From DSYU01 sp964437595 (lineage in GTDB: Bacteria; Chloroflexota; Anaerolineae; Anaerolineales; Anaerolineaceae), in NCBI GenBank assembly GCA_964437595.1, contig CAYTHO010000019.1, positions 9,932-73,931 on the forward strand: a DNA stretch of 64,000 nt, in the 5' to 3' direction. Positions 8,360-16,173 of the stretch are shown here, piece after piece. The position numbers were made by a program, and so were the translations under genes. The notes under the pieces are model-generated. The model was not told the DNA's origin and did not search any database. It saw nothing but the letters and a program-made list of their open reading frames with translations. The first letter of the stretch is position 1. Each line of letters opens with the position of its first letter.

Positions 8360-9205
8360 TTACAGGTCGCGTTTCCCAAACTGGCGGATGGCGATTACCA
8401 CCATCACCAGCAGGTAGAAACCGGCATATGCCAGCATCAGGGTGCTTGGCTCAGAACCAGATGTGAAGGGATTTACCCCGCCCATATTCATCAGCCTGGA
8501 GCTCAACAGGCCGCCGGCCTTGCTCCAGATGGCGTCACTGGGCATAATCAGGCTGGAGAGAATGCCTATGTTGGCGGCAGTCTGGTTATTTAAAAAGGTT
8601 CCGATGCGTTCTACCCACCCGCCGATAAAGGCCAGCCCGTACGCGCCAAAGACGGCCCCGCCGGTTGCCAGGGTTGAAAGCGTGCTGCTGAAAGCCAGGG
8701 TGAGGCTCATTACGATCAGGCAGTTAAAGTAAATCAGTACCAGTCCGGTGAGCCAGTTGCTGGTGGTGAACCGCGCCAGCAGCCAGACGACGAATACCAC
8801 CCCGCCGCCCAGCAGCAGCAAATACAGCAGCAGCAGCGCGGCGTGCCCCAGCCACTTACCCAGCACAACCTCGCTCCGCCGGATGGGCTTGGTGATGACG
8901 GCCTGGATGGTGCCAGACTGAATCTCTCCGGCCAGGCTGTCGGCGGTGATCAGCGCGGAGATGGCAATGCACAGAAAATTTACCACGTACAGGCCGGCTA
9001 ACAGCAGTACGTTATAAGCCTGGTTGCGGACTCCTTCACGGAAGGTGGGAGCCTGTGAGTGCATGGCAAATTCCTGCTGGATGTAATAAAAGCCGAGGCC
9101 ATACAGCAGTAAGAAGGCAATTCCTAATATCAGGGCTGCCAGGACGATCTTGCGCCGGATGGCCTCGCGAAAGGTAAGCCCGGCAATGGTTCGTATGGTA
9201 TCCAT
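8360..9205 (-). CDS. ABC-2 type transporter permease
   Basis: 281 residues with six predicted membrane segments, for example MDTIRTIAGLTFREAIRRKI leading into LVALILGIAFLLLYGLG-like helix 1, and YLLLLGGGVVFVVWLLARF. SLAGEIQSGTIQAVITKPI is a conserved cytoplasmic loop of ABC-2 permeases (coupling helix region). The ATG at 9205 follows GGGGGAT and begins 1 base after the ATPase stop; an in-frame ATG at 9229 would overlap it. With the ATPase at 9207 it makes a two-gene exporter. The substrate cannot be read from the sequence. Confidence 0.85.
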   Translation of the reverse strand: MDTIRTIAGLTFREAIRRKIVLAALILGIAFLLLYGLGFYYIQQEFAMHSQAPTFREGVRNQAYNVLLLAGLYVVNFLCIAISALITADSLAGEIQSGTIQAVITKPIRRSEVVLGKWLGHAALLLLYLLLLGGGVVFVVWLLARFTTSNWLTGLVLIYFNCLIVMSLTLAFSSTLSTLATGGAVFGAYGLAFIGGWVERIGTFLNNQTAANIGILSSLIMPSDAIWSKAGGLLSSRLMNMGGVNPFTSGSEPSTLMLAYAGFYLLVMVVIAIRQFGKRDL

Positions 9206-9206
9206 A

Positions 9207-10133
9207 TTACAATCCCCCGTCCGTTCCAACCACCTGGATGAACAGATCCTCTAGCGACAGGCGCTGCGGGATAATGGCGTATACATCTACGCCGCTTTCC
9301 ACCAGGCAGCGGTTGATTTGCGGCAGCACATCTTCATCACTGACGGTCATCAGGATGGCTTCCCCTTCTGTGCGTACGTCTTTTCCCCACTGCGATATCG
9401 CGTTGAGTGTTTCAGGAAAATATCCTCGGGCGTGGATGGTGACGGTGGTCGCGCCGTCCATCAGCGCGCTGACTGTGCTGACGCGCAGCACCTCGCCGTG
9501 CTTGATAAATGCCACCCGGTCGCAGGTAATTTCTACTTCGCTGAGCAGGTGCGAGTTGAGAAAGACGGTAGTGCCTTCCTGGCGTAATTGGCGGATGATA
9601 TCGCGCACCAGGCGCCGCCCGACCGGGTCCAGCCCGGAGGTGGGCTCATCCAGGAAAACTAGTTCTGGGTGGTTGAGCAGGGCCTGGGCCAGCCCGATGC
9701 GCTGCAGCATGCCCTTAGAAAAGGTGCGCAGTTGTTTATTGCGGAAAGGAGTGAGTCCCACGCGTTCAAGCAGTTCCGCGGCGCGCTGCTCCAGGTGAGA
9801 TGGGTCCATGCGGTACAGCTTTCCGTGCAGCGTAAGAAACTCCGCCGCGGTGAGCCAGTCGTGGAAGCGGAAATGTTCAGGGAGAAAACCGGTTTTCTCC
9901 CGCGCGCGGCGGTCTGTTACCGGTTGTCCCAGCAGAGCGGCGCTGCCTGAGGTAGGCTTTACCAGCCCCAGGAACATTTTTATGGAGGTAGTTTTGCCGG
10001 CTCCATTCGGGCCGAGGAAACCAAACACCTCGCCGCGTTTTACATCAAGGGTCAGCCCGCGCACGGCAACCTGGCTGTTAAACTCCTTGCGCAGCTCGCG
10101 GGCTTCGATGGCGTAGTCAGTATTCATAGGCAT
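9207..10133 (-). CDS. ABC transporter ATP-binding protein (exporter, CcmA type)
   Basis: 308 residues. Walker A GPNGAGKTTS at ~40-49, Q-loop region KTGFLPEHFRFHDWLT, signature LRTFSKGMLQRIGLAQAL, Walker B LVFLDEPTSGLDP, then the switch His in LNSHLLSEVE. The C-terminal ~90 residues (ATTVTIHARGYFPETL onward) are the accessory domain typical of ABC-2 exporter ATPases, ending QRLSLEDLFIQVVG. Drives the permease at 8360. The start at 10133 or the ATG two codons later (10127) cannot be separated; neither has a clear Shine-Dalgarno. Confidence 0.9.
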   Translation of the reverse strand: MPMNTDYAIEARELRKEFNSQVAVRGLTLDVKRGEVFGFLGPNGAGKTTSIKMFLGLVKPTSGSAALLGQPVTDRRAREKTGFLPEHFRFHDWLTAAEFLTLHGKLYRMDPSHLEQRAAELLERVGLTPFRNKQLRTFSKGMLQRIGLAQALLNHPELVFLDEPTSGLDPVGRRLVRDIIRQLRQEGTTVFLNSHLLSEVEITCDRVAFIKHGEVLRVSTVSALMDGATTVTIHARGYFPETLNAISQWGKDVRTEGEAILMTVSDEDVLPQINRCLVESGVDVYAIIPQRLSLEDLFIQVVGTDGGL

Positions 10134-10197
10134 AGATTATAAAGTATCCAGCGCAACGTTTCGATTTATAGCAAAATATTGGGATAATTCCGTAAAT

Positions 10198-10229
10198 AGG
10201 ACGGTTCCTATCAACCAGGAACCGCCCTA
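10198..10229 (-). terminator. hairpin after the anti-sigma gene
   Basis: AGGGCGGTTCCT pairs with AGGAACCGTCCT (one mismatch) around a 7-base loop on the minus strand, followed by ATTTAC, a poor U-tract. It lies 38 bases past the anti-sigma stop. Likely terminator or 3'-end stabiliser. Confidence 0.5.
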
Positions 10230-10266
10230 TCTCCGGAAAGGCTGAACTCTATGAGGTCAGATTGGT

Positions 10267-11403
10267 TTACTTCAGTGAACCTGCCAGTTCGATGGCCTGG
10301 CTTTTGCCGCCCGGACCATGCAGGCCGTAGAGCATGCCCTCTTTGATCCAGATGAGATCGTAGAAACCGTGCTCGGCATCTACAAACAAGGTGGCGGAAA
10401 CGCCATCTACATACACCTCTTCATACTGAATTTCTCCACCCTGCGGGATGGGCACGACCAGCGTAGAAGTCCAGTCGATGCGCTGGCTGAGCTGTGCCGC
10501 TTCATCGGGTGAAAGGCCAAGGAATTCAAACATGGCGGCGCCCATTGCGGGCATGTCCAGGCTTTCCGGGGCATCCACCGTGGGGCTGGGCATCTGCACC
10601 AGGTTGATGCAGTCACTCGACATGGCCTTTTCCTCTTGCGGTTCCTCGCAGCCCGAAGTTGCGACCACAGCCTGGGGGATTTCCACGGTTACGATCTTGC
10701 CATCCACATCTTCCGGCAGTTGAATGTTTACACCAGCTACATCCAGTAACTCCTGAAGCTTGGCCCGATCGATGGTGAAGACAGCGCTTCCGCTGCCTTC
10801 TACCTGCAGGTCAAAGCCAGGGCCGGCTGCGGGCAGGCGCGGGGTGAACCCGGCTTTTTCGCTGGCTTCTTCTACGGAAGCAACATCGACCGGTTCACTC
10901 TTTTCGATTACCTTGAGATCATCCTGGAATACCTGCTCGATCACATCCTGGCTCGATTCCAGGCTAGCGAGAGCATTTTCAGCCGCGGCTGGGTCAATGG
11001 TAACCACCTGTACCTTCTGCACTCGGAACAGGCCTAAGAGATCGCTGGCCCAGGCGCTGGCAGGGGTGAGGGTGAAAATGAGAGTCAGCACGGCGAAGAT
11101 CGCCAGAGCAGTCCAAAGCGGACGTCTTTTTAACATAGTTGGTATCGTCTCCTTTTTTTGTTTTTGATGCAAATTGTTGGCGAAGCGTTTATAAACCGTC
11201 TGGGTAGAGCGCGGCTGCTCCAGCATCCCGGGCGCCAGAAAATCCATCCGCGCACGCACCATTTCAGCGCGCCTCATCATCTGACCGAGGCGGTTTTGGC
11301 AGGCCGGGCAGGCATTCAGGTGATCCTGAGCCTTCGCGGCCTGTTCGCCAGGCATTTCCTTATCTATCCAGGCGCGCAGTTGATCATCTTTCAGGTGCAT
11401 CAT
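10267..11403 (-). CDS. membrane anti-sigma factor with zinc-finger (ZAS) domain
   Basis: 378 residues. The start at 11403 follows GAGGAG by 7 bases and overlaps the 3' end of the sigma gene by 20 bases, so the pair is translationally coupled. The N-terminal domain has the zinc-binding anti-sigma motif HLNACPACQNRL (H-x3-C-x2-C) at ~35-45. A single membrane helix follows at ~105-125 (LWTALAIFAVLTLIFTLTPA). The remaining ~250 residues would lie outside the membrane and include repeated beta-rich, acidic segments (SEKAGFTPRLPAAGPGFDLQ), like the DUF4367-type sensory domains of Firmicutes and Chloroflexota anti-sigma proteins. It should hold the ECF factor at the membrane until an envelope signal releases it. 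The signal is unknown. Confidence 0.85.
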   Translation of the reverse strand: MMHLKDDQLRAWIDKEMPGEQAAKAQDHLNACPACQNRLGQMMRRAEMVRARMDFLAPGMLEQPRSTQTVYKRFANNLHQKQKKETIPTMLKRRPLWTALAIFAVLTLIFTLTPASAWASDLLGLFRVQKVQVVTIDPAAAENALASLESSQDVIEQVFQDDLKVIEKSEPVDVASVEEASEKAGFTPRLPAAGPGFDLQVEGSGSAVFTIDRAKLQELLDVAGVNIQLPEDVDGKIVTVEIPQAVVATSGCEEPQEEKAMSSDCINLVQMPSPTVDAPESLDMPAMGAAMFEFLGLSPDEAAQLSQRIDWTSTLVVPIPQGGEIQYEEVYVDGVSATLFVDAEHGFYDLIWIKEGMLYGLHGPGGKSQAIELAGSLK

Positions 11404-11944
11404 CTTTCTCTCCTCGACGGAACAACGCTTCAAACTTCGCCTCCGCGCGGGACAGGAATGTCCCCACGGAACCAGCGGCGACATCGATCACGGCGGCGAT
11501 TTCTTTGTACGACAGGCCCGAGTGGCGCAGGATCAACACCTGAACATCGCGCAGCGGCATCTGGCGCAGTACAGCGCGCACGCACTGGCGCTCGATGTGC
11601 TGTTCTGCTAAACAGGCCGGGTCGTTGGCGGGTTTCGTTTCCATCATGGCTGCTGCCGCAGCTTCGCTATACCGCTCGCGGCGCTGACCGGCGCGCAGGG
11701 TGTTGTAGCCCAGGCGCGTGGCGACCCGGTAGAGCCAACCCGCCAGGTTTTCATCCTGGGCAGGCGGGCGCTCCCACAGCCGCCAGAATGTTTCGGCGGC
11801 CAGGTCATCGGCCTCGTAGCGGTCGCCGGTCAGCCGGAACAGGATAGCGTACACCTTCGGGTAGTGTTCGTGAAAAATTGATTCGAAGGCGCGCTCGTCC
11901 AACCGTAGTGCGGTGCGGAATAAGTCAGCTTTGGTCACAGTCAT
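11384..11944 (-). CDS. ECF-type RNA polymerase sigma factor
   Basis: 186 residues with both sigma70 core regions. Region 2 is FESIFHEHYPKVYAILFRLTGDRYEADDLAAETFWRL-like, containing the conserved YEADDLAAETF. Region 4 is VLRQMPLRDVQVLILRHSG followed by LSYKEIAAVIDVAAGSVGTF, a helix-turn-helix for -35 recognition. No regions 1.1 or 3 are present, as expected for ECF factors. It overlaps the anti-sigma gene, which is the usual autoregulated pair. The 139-base gap upstream contains minus-strand TATTAT but no recognisable ECF-type box. Confidence 0.92.
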   Translation of the reverse strand: MTVTKADLFRTALRLDERAFESIFHEHYPKVYAILFRLTGDRYEADDLAAETFWRLWERPPAQDENLAGWLYRVATRLGYNTLRAGQRRERYSEAAAAAMMETKPANDPACLAEQHIERQCVRAVLRQMPLRDVQVLILRHSGLSYKEIAAVIDVAAGSVGTFLSRAEAKFEALFRRGEKDDAPER

Positions 11945-12082
11945 TATTGTAAACCCACCATGGCGTGCTGCGTTGTCGCCGTTTGGTGATCACATAATAG
12001 AAACACCGCTCAGCGCTCATTTGTGACAGGCTGACCTTTTCGACTGGTCGCTTCCTGCTTTACAGCAGGAGGGAGACTTGGA

Positions 12083-12934
12083 TTAACTTTTGCTTGCCAG
12101 ATCGATTTCGATCGCCTGGATTCCAGCGCCCCGGTCAGACTTTGCCAGTTCAAATTCGAAGAACAGGTTGCGCGTAGGCAGCGCCGCCGGGTTGATTTGT
12201 GATGGCAGGTTGGAATCGTGGAAGAAGGCGGTCATGTACGGAGAATCGGGGTTGCGAGTATCCGTGATCCACAGGTCAGGTGAGATGGCCTTCAGGAAGC
12301 GCATGAACCCGTAGCCCTGATCGCTGTGCCAGTAACACCATCCGCGCACGCGCGAACCCATTTCACCCCAAACGCTGGAGCTTGGCTCATACTTCTGGCG
12401 GGCATTGACCGGGATCAGATCGGGAATCAGGTAGCCAGAAACGAACATGTCGCATTCTTGCTTCAAGCGCGAGGAGACGTTCTCCAGTCCGATGATCTCT
12501 ACCCGGCAGCCTTTGTTCTGCAGGGCGCGCACGACCTGAACGAAATCGCCGTCGCCGCTGGCAATCAGCACCCGGTCCAGGTTTTCGGACTGCAGCAGGG
12601 CGTCGACCGCCAGGTCCAGGTCGGCGTTGGCTTTGCCGATTACCCGTCCTGATTCATCCTCGTACCAGCGAATCTCTTTGACAATGACCTTGTAACCCAG
12701 GTCGCGCAGCGCCGAGTGGAAATTTGCCGATCCTTTGCGATAGTCCTCATCGCGTTCTGCCCGGGCCGAATCATAGGTTACATATGCATTGAGGCGAACA
12801 GGTTCTGCATAGTCGCGGCAGGCAAACTCGCGAAGAACATCATACTGCATGCGCTGACCGCCGTTGTTATAGATGTTTGCTACATCAACATAAACGCCGA
12901 CTTTAAACGTAGAATTTCTTTGGCTAGGTGACAT
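12083..12934 (-). CDS. NYN-domain (LabA/DUF88-like) protein with cold-shock-like C-terminus
   Basis: 283 residues. Residues ~10-175 form a PIN-like NYN fold with its acidic metal site: VGVYVDVANIYN, GKANADLDLAVDAL, LIASGDGDFVQVV. Such domains are predicted or shown to be metal-dependent ribonucleases. After a short linker, residues ~190-283 read GWCYWHSDQGYGFMRF, then MTAFFHDSNLP, then RNLFFEFELAKSDRGAGIQA. The order and spacing resemble the cold-shock domain's KGFGFI, VFVHxS and VEFEVxxGxxGPQA motifs, so this is probably a divergent RNA-binding OB fold. The combination suggests an RNA-processing or decay enzyme. It has its own promoter, divergent from the methylase gene at 13109. Confidence 0.8.
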   Translation of the reverse strand: MSPSQRNSTFKVGVYVDVANIYNNGGQRMQYDVLREFACRDYAEPVRLNAYVTYDSARAERDEDYRKGSANFHSALRDLGYKVIVKEIRWYEDESGRVIGKANADLDLAVDALLQSENLDRVLIASGDGDFVQVVRALQNKGCRVEIIGLENVSSRLKQECDMFVSGYLIPDLIPVNARQKYEPSSSVWGEMGSRVRGWCYWHSDQGYGFMRFLKAISPDLWITDTRNPDSPYMTAFFHDSNLPSQINPAALPTRNLFFEFELAKSDRGAGIQAIEIDLASKS

Positions 12935-12952
12935 GTTTTTACTCGAACAAAT

Positions 12953-12981
12953 TTTATACGGTTGCTCTATTCAGATGTGTA
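12953..12981 (-). promoter_or_regulatory. promoter of the NYN gene
   Basis: Minus-strand TACACA (12976-12981, 4/6), 17-base spacer, TATAAA (12953-12958, 5/6). It would start about 12 bases before the ATG at 12934. Confidence 0.45.
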
Positions 12982-13073
12982 AAGATAATTTGATTTTATC
13001 GTAGTGAGTTTACCTTAATACAGTATATGTCGTCAAACAAAACAAAGATACAGGTACATTACAGATTATAACG

Positions 13074-13102
13074 TTGATTTTCGAAATCGGGTGCTTTATA
13101 CT
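13074..13102 (+). promoter_or_regulatory. promoter giving a leaderless methylase message
   Basis: TTGATT (13074-13079), 17-base spacer, TATACT (13097-13102), then exactly 6 bases to the ATG at 13109. The expected transcription start coincides with the start codon, and no Shine-Dalgarno is present. Confidence 0.55.
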
Positions 13103-13108
13103 AGCGGC

Positions 13109-13786
13109 ATGCCCATCGATGCTGATCTTCCAGGTAATTTCGTCCAGAATCCACATTTCCAGGTGCGCCAGTGCACGCGCGATACCTGCCGGCTGCGCTT
13201 TTCTACTGTTCTTGGCGACCCGAAGGCCGAACGCTGCCCGCTCTGCCGCGCGCAGACCCAGGTGATCGACACCGCTTATGAACGAGCCATGGTTGAGCAA
13301 GGTGTTGACCATGCTCGCGGCCCTGATCTGGAAGTATTTCTGGATAATATTCGCAGTGCGTGGAATGTTGGCTCCATGCTGCGTTCGGCGGATGGGGCAG
13401 GTGTACGCCATGTGCACCTGTGCGGGGTCAGCTCGCAGCCAGATAATCCCAAAGTAGCGAAAACGGCGTTAGGCGCGGAAAAGAGCCTGCCCTGGACGTT
13501 TTATCCGGATGGCGTGGTGGGCGCGCGGAGGATAAAGGAACAAGGGATGCGCCTATGGGCGCTGGAAGGCGGCCCTAGAGCCGAGTCGTTATTCGACGCT
13601 GCCGTTGATCTGCCCGGCCCACCGCTGGTGCTGGTGGCAGGCAATGAGCTAACTGGCGTCGACCCGGGCATCCTTGACCTGTGCGACCGGGTTGTCTGCC
13701 TGCCTATGCAGGGCGTAAAAGGTTCGCTGAATGTGGCCGTGGCGTTTGGAATTGCGGTCTATACAATCCGGTATCATGCAGGGTAA
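13109..13786 (+). CDS. SpoU/TrmH family RNA 2'-O-methyltransferase with N-terminal zinc ribbon
   Basis: 225 residues from ATG 13109. The C-terminal SPOUT knot carries all three family motifs: NIRSAWNVGSMLRSADGAG (motif 1, with the Asn and Arg of the active site), LVLVAGNELTGVD (motif 2), and CLPMQGVKGSLNVAVAFGIA (motif 3, S-adenosylmethionine binding). Residues ~20-50 contain CTRDTC...CPLC, a likely zinc ribbon that could contact RNA. It methylates ribose in tRNA or rRNA; the target nucleotide cannot be deduced. The alcohol dehydrogenase gene follows 8 bases after the stop. Confidence 0.88.
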   Translation: MPIDADLPGNFVQNPHFQVRQCTRDTCRLRFSTVLGDPKAERCPLCRAQTQVIDTAYERAMVEQGVDHARGPDLEVFLDNIRSAWNVGSMLRSADGAGVRHVHLCGVSSQPDNPKVAKTALGAEKSLPWTFYPDGVVGARRIKEQGMRLWALEGGPRAESLFDAAVDLPGPPLVLVAGNELTGVDPGILDLCDRVVCLPMQGVKGSLNVAVAFGIAVYTIRYHAG

Positions 13787-13793
13787 CCAGCTT

Positions 13794-14810
13794 ATGGATG
13801 CCAACCCAACCCCCCCTTCCGAAATGCGCGCGATGGTTCTGGAAGCTCCGGGGCAGCCGCTGCGGCTTCGCGCCGTTCCGGCGCCCTGGCCCGGGCCAGG
13901 GCAGATGCTGATCCGCGTGCGGGCGTGCGGCGTGTGCCGCACCGACCTGCACATCGTCGATGGCGAGCTAGCCGGGCCCAAGCTGCCGCTGATCCTGGGG
14001 CACGAAATTGTTGGGGAAGTGGCTGCGCTGGGGGTAGGTGTGGAACGCTTCCAACTCGGGCAGCGGGTAGGCGTGCCGTGGTTGGGCTATACCGATGGTG
14101 TATGCCTCTACTGCCGATCTGGGCAAGAAAACCTGTGCGATCATCCGCGCTTTACCGGGTATACCATCGATGGTGGTTATGCGGAATATACTGTCGCGGA
14201 CCAGCGCTACTGCTTTGCGCTCCCTGATCGCTTCAATGATGCCGAAGCCGCCCCGCTGCTGTGCGCCGGGCTGATTGGCTACCGCACGTACCGGATGGCC
14301 GGGCCGGGGATCCGCCGTTTAGGGATTTATGGGTTCGGCGGGGCAGCGCACATTATTGCCCAGGTGGCGGTCCACCAGGGCGTGCAGGTGTATGCATTTA
14401 CCCGTCCAGGCGATTCCGATGCGCAGAATTTTGCCAGAAGCCTGGGCGCTATCTGGGCAGGTGGCTCTGATGATCGTCCTCCTGAGCTTCTCGATGCCGC
14501 TTTGATTTTTGCTCCGGTGGGGGCACTGGTTCCGGCTGCTTTGCGCATCGTACGCAAGGGTGGCGCGGTGGTGTGCGGTGGAATCCATATGAGCGATATC
14601 CCACCTTTCCCGTATTCTTCGTTGTGGGAAGAACGGTCGATCCGCTCGGTCGCAAACCTCACTCGCCAGGATGGTGAAGAACTGATGGCTGTTGCTTTGC
14701 GCGTGCCCTTGCGCACTGAAATTACGCCCTTCCCGCTGGACCAGGCCAACGAAGCCCTGGACCGGCTGCGATCCGGAAGACTGCAAGGCGCCGCAGTTCT
14801 GCTTCCATAA
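13794..14810 (+). CDS. zinc-dependent alcohol dehydrogenase (MDR family)
   Basis: 338 residues from ATG 13794; an ATG at 13776 (overlapping the previous gene) or 13827 is also possible, since the Shine-Dalgarno is weak. Catalytic zinc site: RACGVCRTDLHIVDG and LGHEIVGEV. The structural zinc loop reads DGVCLYCRSGQENLC, so the first of the usual four cysteines is Asp. Coenzyme fold: GIYGFGGAAHIIAQVA. C-terminal RSGRLQGAAVLLP is standard. It should interconvert a primary or secondary alcohol and its carbonyl with NAD(P). The close spacing to the methylase gene suggests readthrough rather than a shared function. Confidence 0.87.
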   Translation: MDANPTPPSEMRAMVLEAPGQPLRLRAVPAPWPGPGQMLIRVRACGVCRTDLHIVDGELAGPKLPLILGHEIVGEVAALGVGVERFQLGQRVGVPWLGYTDGVCLYCRSGQENLCDHPRFTGYTIDGGYAEYTVADQRYCFALPDRFNDAEAAPLLCAGLIGYRTYRMAGPGIRRLGIYGFGGAAHIIAQVAVHQGVQVYAFTRPGDSDAQNFARSLGAIWAGGSDDRPPELLDAALIFAPVGALVPAALRIVRKGGAVVCGGIHMSDIPPFPYSSLWEERSIRSVANLTRQDGEELMAVALRVPLRTEITPFPLDQANEALDRLRSGRLQGAAVLLP

Positions 14811-14912
14811 AGCACTGGCCCTTTGGACAACGAAAACCCTCGCCATATGACCAGGACAAAAATCAGGCGGGCGGGTCAAACGATTCTTGCGCTGGTGTGA
14901 TAAGGTAGAGTC

Positions 14913-15248
14913 ATGCAGAAGCGAGATGTGCAACCCAGCCTGGACCCTCACGAGGGTGAAGAAACGGAACCATGTATAGAGGACACTTCTGTTCTCCTGA
15001 CGCTGCAGGTTCCTGTGCTCACTCGCCTGGATGCTATAGTACAAATATTATTCTCTGCCGGGCTGATTGCAGATGTTCTTCCGCGCTTATGGGAGCGCAG
15101 TCCCCAGGAGGGGCGCATCCGGCAAGCTGAACTCACTCTGCTGACCCATGGGGCACTTGCAGAGGTGCGGGGGCTGCTGTTGGAACTGCGGCTGACTGAG
15201 CCTGTCGAAATTGACCCAAGCGCTTCTCTTATCCAAAAGGAGCCCTGA
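14913..15248 (+). CDS. DHp-only remnant of a NarL-family sensor kinase
   Basis: 111 residues. Residues ~36-98 read LTRLDAIVQILFSAGLIADV and LPRLWERSPQEGRIRQAELT, then LLTHGALAEVRGLLLELRLT. This is the two-helix dimerisation (HisKA_3) segment of NarL-type kinases. In catalytic members the H-box is L-H-D-x-x-x-Q; here the aligned residues are R38-L39-D40, so the phospho-accepting His is replaced by Leu39. No ATPase domain and no sensor domain are present; the protein stops right after the LLLELR helix. It lies 6 bases before a NarL-type regulator gene. It may bind or sequester the regulator or a full kinase. Alternatively it is a decaying gene fragment, although the reading frame is clean. Confidence 0.65.
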   Translation: MQKRDVQPSLDPHEGEETEPCIEDTSVLLTLQVPVLTRLDAIVQILFSAGLIADVLPRLWERSPQEGRIRQAELTLLTHGALAEVRGLLLELRLTEPVEIDPSASLIQKEP

Positions 15249-15254
15249 TATTTG

Positions 15255-15962
15255 ATGGAAAAAATCCGGCCCATTCGTATATTGCTGGTGGATGATCATG
15301 CCGTGGTACGCAGCGGGTTGAAGGCTTTTCTGATGGTATTTGACGATCTGGAATTTGTTGGCGAAGCAGGTGATGGGCGGGAAGCCGTGCAGCAATGCGC
15401 GGAGCTTCAGCCAGATGTAGTGTTGATGGACCTGGTGATGCCCGATATGGATGGGGCTACGGCGACCCAGGCTATTCGTTCGCAGTGGCCCGAGATCCAG
15501 GTGGTTGTGCTGACAAGTTTTAAGGAAGATGACCTGGTTCAGGGCGCGCTGCGCGCGGGAGCCATCGGGTACCTGTTGAAGAATGCTTCCGCTTCTGATC
15601 TGGCGCTGGCGATTCGCTCCGCGGTCGCCGGGCGGACGATGCTTGCCCCCGAAGCTGCTCAGGCGCTCATCCAGGCTAACCGTTCGATGCAGCAGGCTAT
15701 TCGTTACGATCTTACCGGTCGAGAAAAAGAAGTGCTGGCCCTGATGTCGCTCGGGCTGAACAACCTGGAAATAGCCGACCGGCTGGTTGTTTCGCGCTCT
15801 ACGGTGAAATTTCATGTCAGCAGCGTGCTATCCAAGCTTGGGGCTGCCTCACGCACTGAGGCCGTTGCAATTGCCGTGCAAAACCACCTGGTCGAATCGC
15901 CATCAAAGGACGGGCGGGTTCTATCCCCTCCTCAGAGTGCGTCTGGGGCCATAAGAAAATAA
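15255..15962 (+). CDS. NarL/LuxR-family response regulator
   Basis: 235 residues. The receiver domain has ILLVDDHAVV (acidic pair), VVLMDLVMPDMDG (phospho-Asp), VVVLTSFKEDD (Thr switch) and YLLKNASA (Lys). The C-terminal LuxR helix-turn-helix reads LTGREKEVLALMSLGLNNLE and continues VSRSTVKFHVSSVLSKLGA. AGGAG at 15238-15242 allows either the TTG at 15252 (9 bases) or the ATG at 15255 (12 bases). It is a DNA-binding regulator, cotranscribed with the DHp-only protein. No full-length partner kinase is encoded nearby. The last ~20 residues after the HTH are an unstructured Ser/Pro-rich tail. Confidence 0.9.
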   Translation: MEKIRPIRILLVDDHAVVRSGLKAFLMVFDDLEFVGEAGDGREAVQQCAELQPDVVLMDLVMPDMDGATATQAIRSQWPEIQVVVLTSFKEDDLVQGALRAGAIGYLLKNASASDLALAIRSAVAGRTMLAPEAAQALIQANRSMQQAIRYDLTGREKEVLALMSLGLNNLEIADRLVVSRSTVKFHVSSVLSKLGAASRTEAVAIAVQNHLVESPSKDGRVLSPPQSASGAIRK

Positions 15963-16022
15963 ATCCGCCATAATTACCCCGATTTATTGACACATGTCGG
16001 TTCCCTCTATGACAACAGTCCC

Positions 16023-16051
16023 TTGTGACTGCTTTTGCACATCGGTAAAAT
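16023..16051 (+). promoter_or_regulatory. promoter of DUF362-polyferredoxin operon
   Basis: TTGTGA (16023-16028, 4/6), 17-base spacer, TAAAAT (16046-16051, 5/6). Predicted leader is about 115 bases before the ATG at 16174. A separate TTGACA occurs at 15987 without a matching -10. Confidence 0.45.
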
Positions 16052-16173
16052 GAGTGCATTCGCCCGCTCTTTTTAAAACAGCACATTCGCTTGCTGGTTT
16101 TATACAAGGCGCTCTGCCTGGAGCCTTGGACAAAAAGCATTGAGTTATCCCAGCGGGAATTTCTGGAGGAAAC

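Noticed and set aside
12054..12069. CCTGCT-TTAC-AGCAGG hairpin as terminator of the NYN gene
   Set aside because: Only 6 bp, with no U-tract on the minus strand; kept as undecided rather than annotated.
15987..15992. TTGACA before the DUF362 gene as the main -35
   Set aside because: No acceptable -10 at 16-18 bases; the TTGTGA/TAAAAT pair at 16023 is better.
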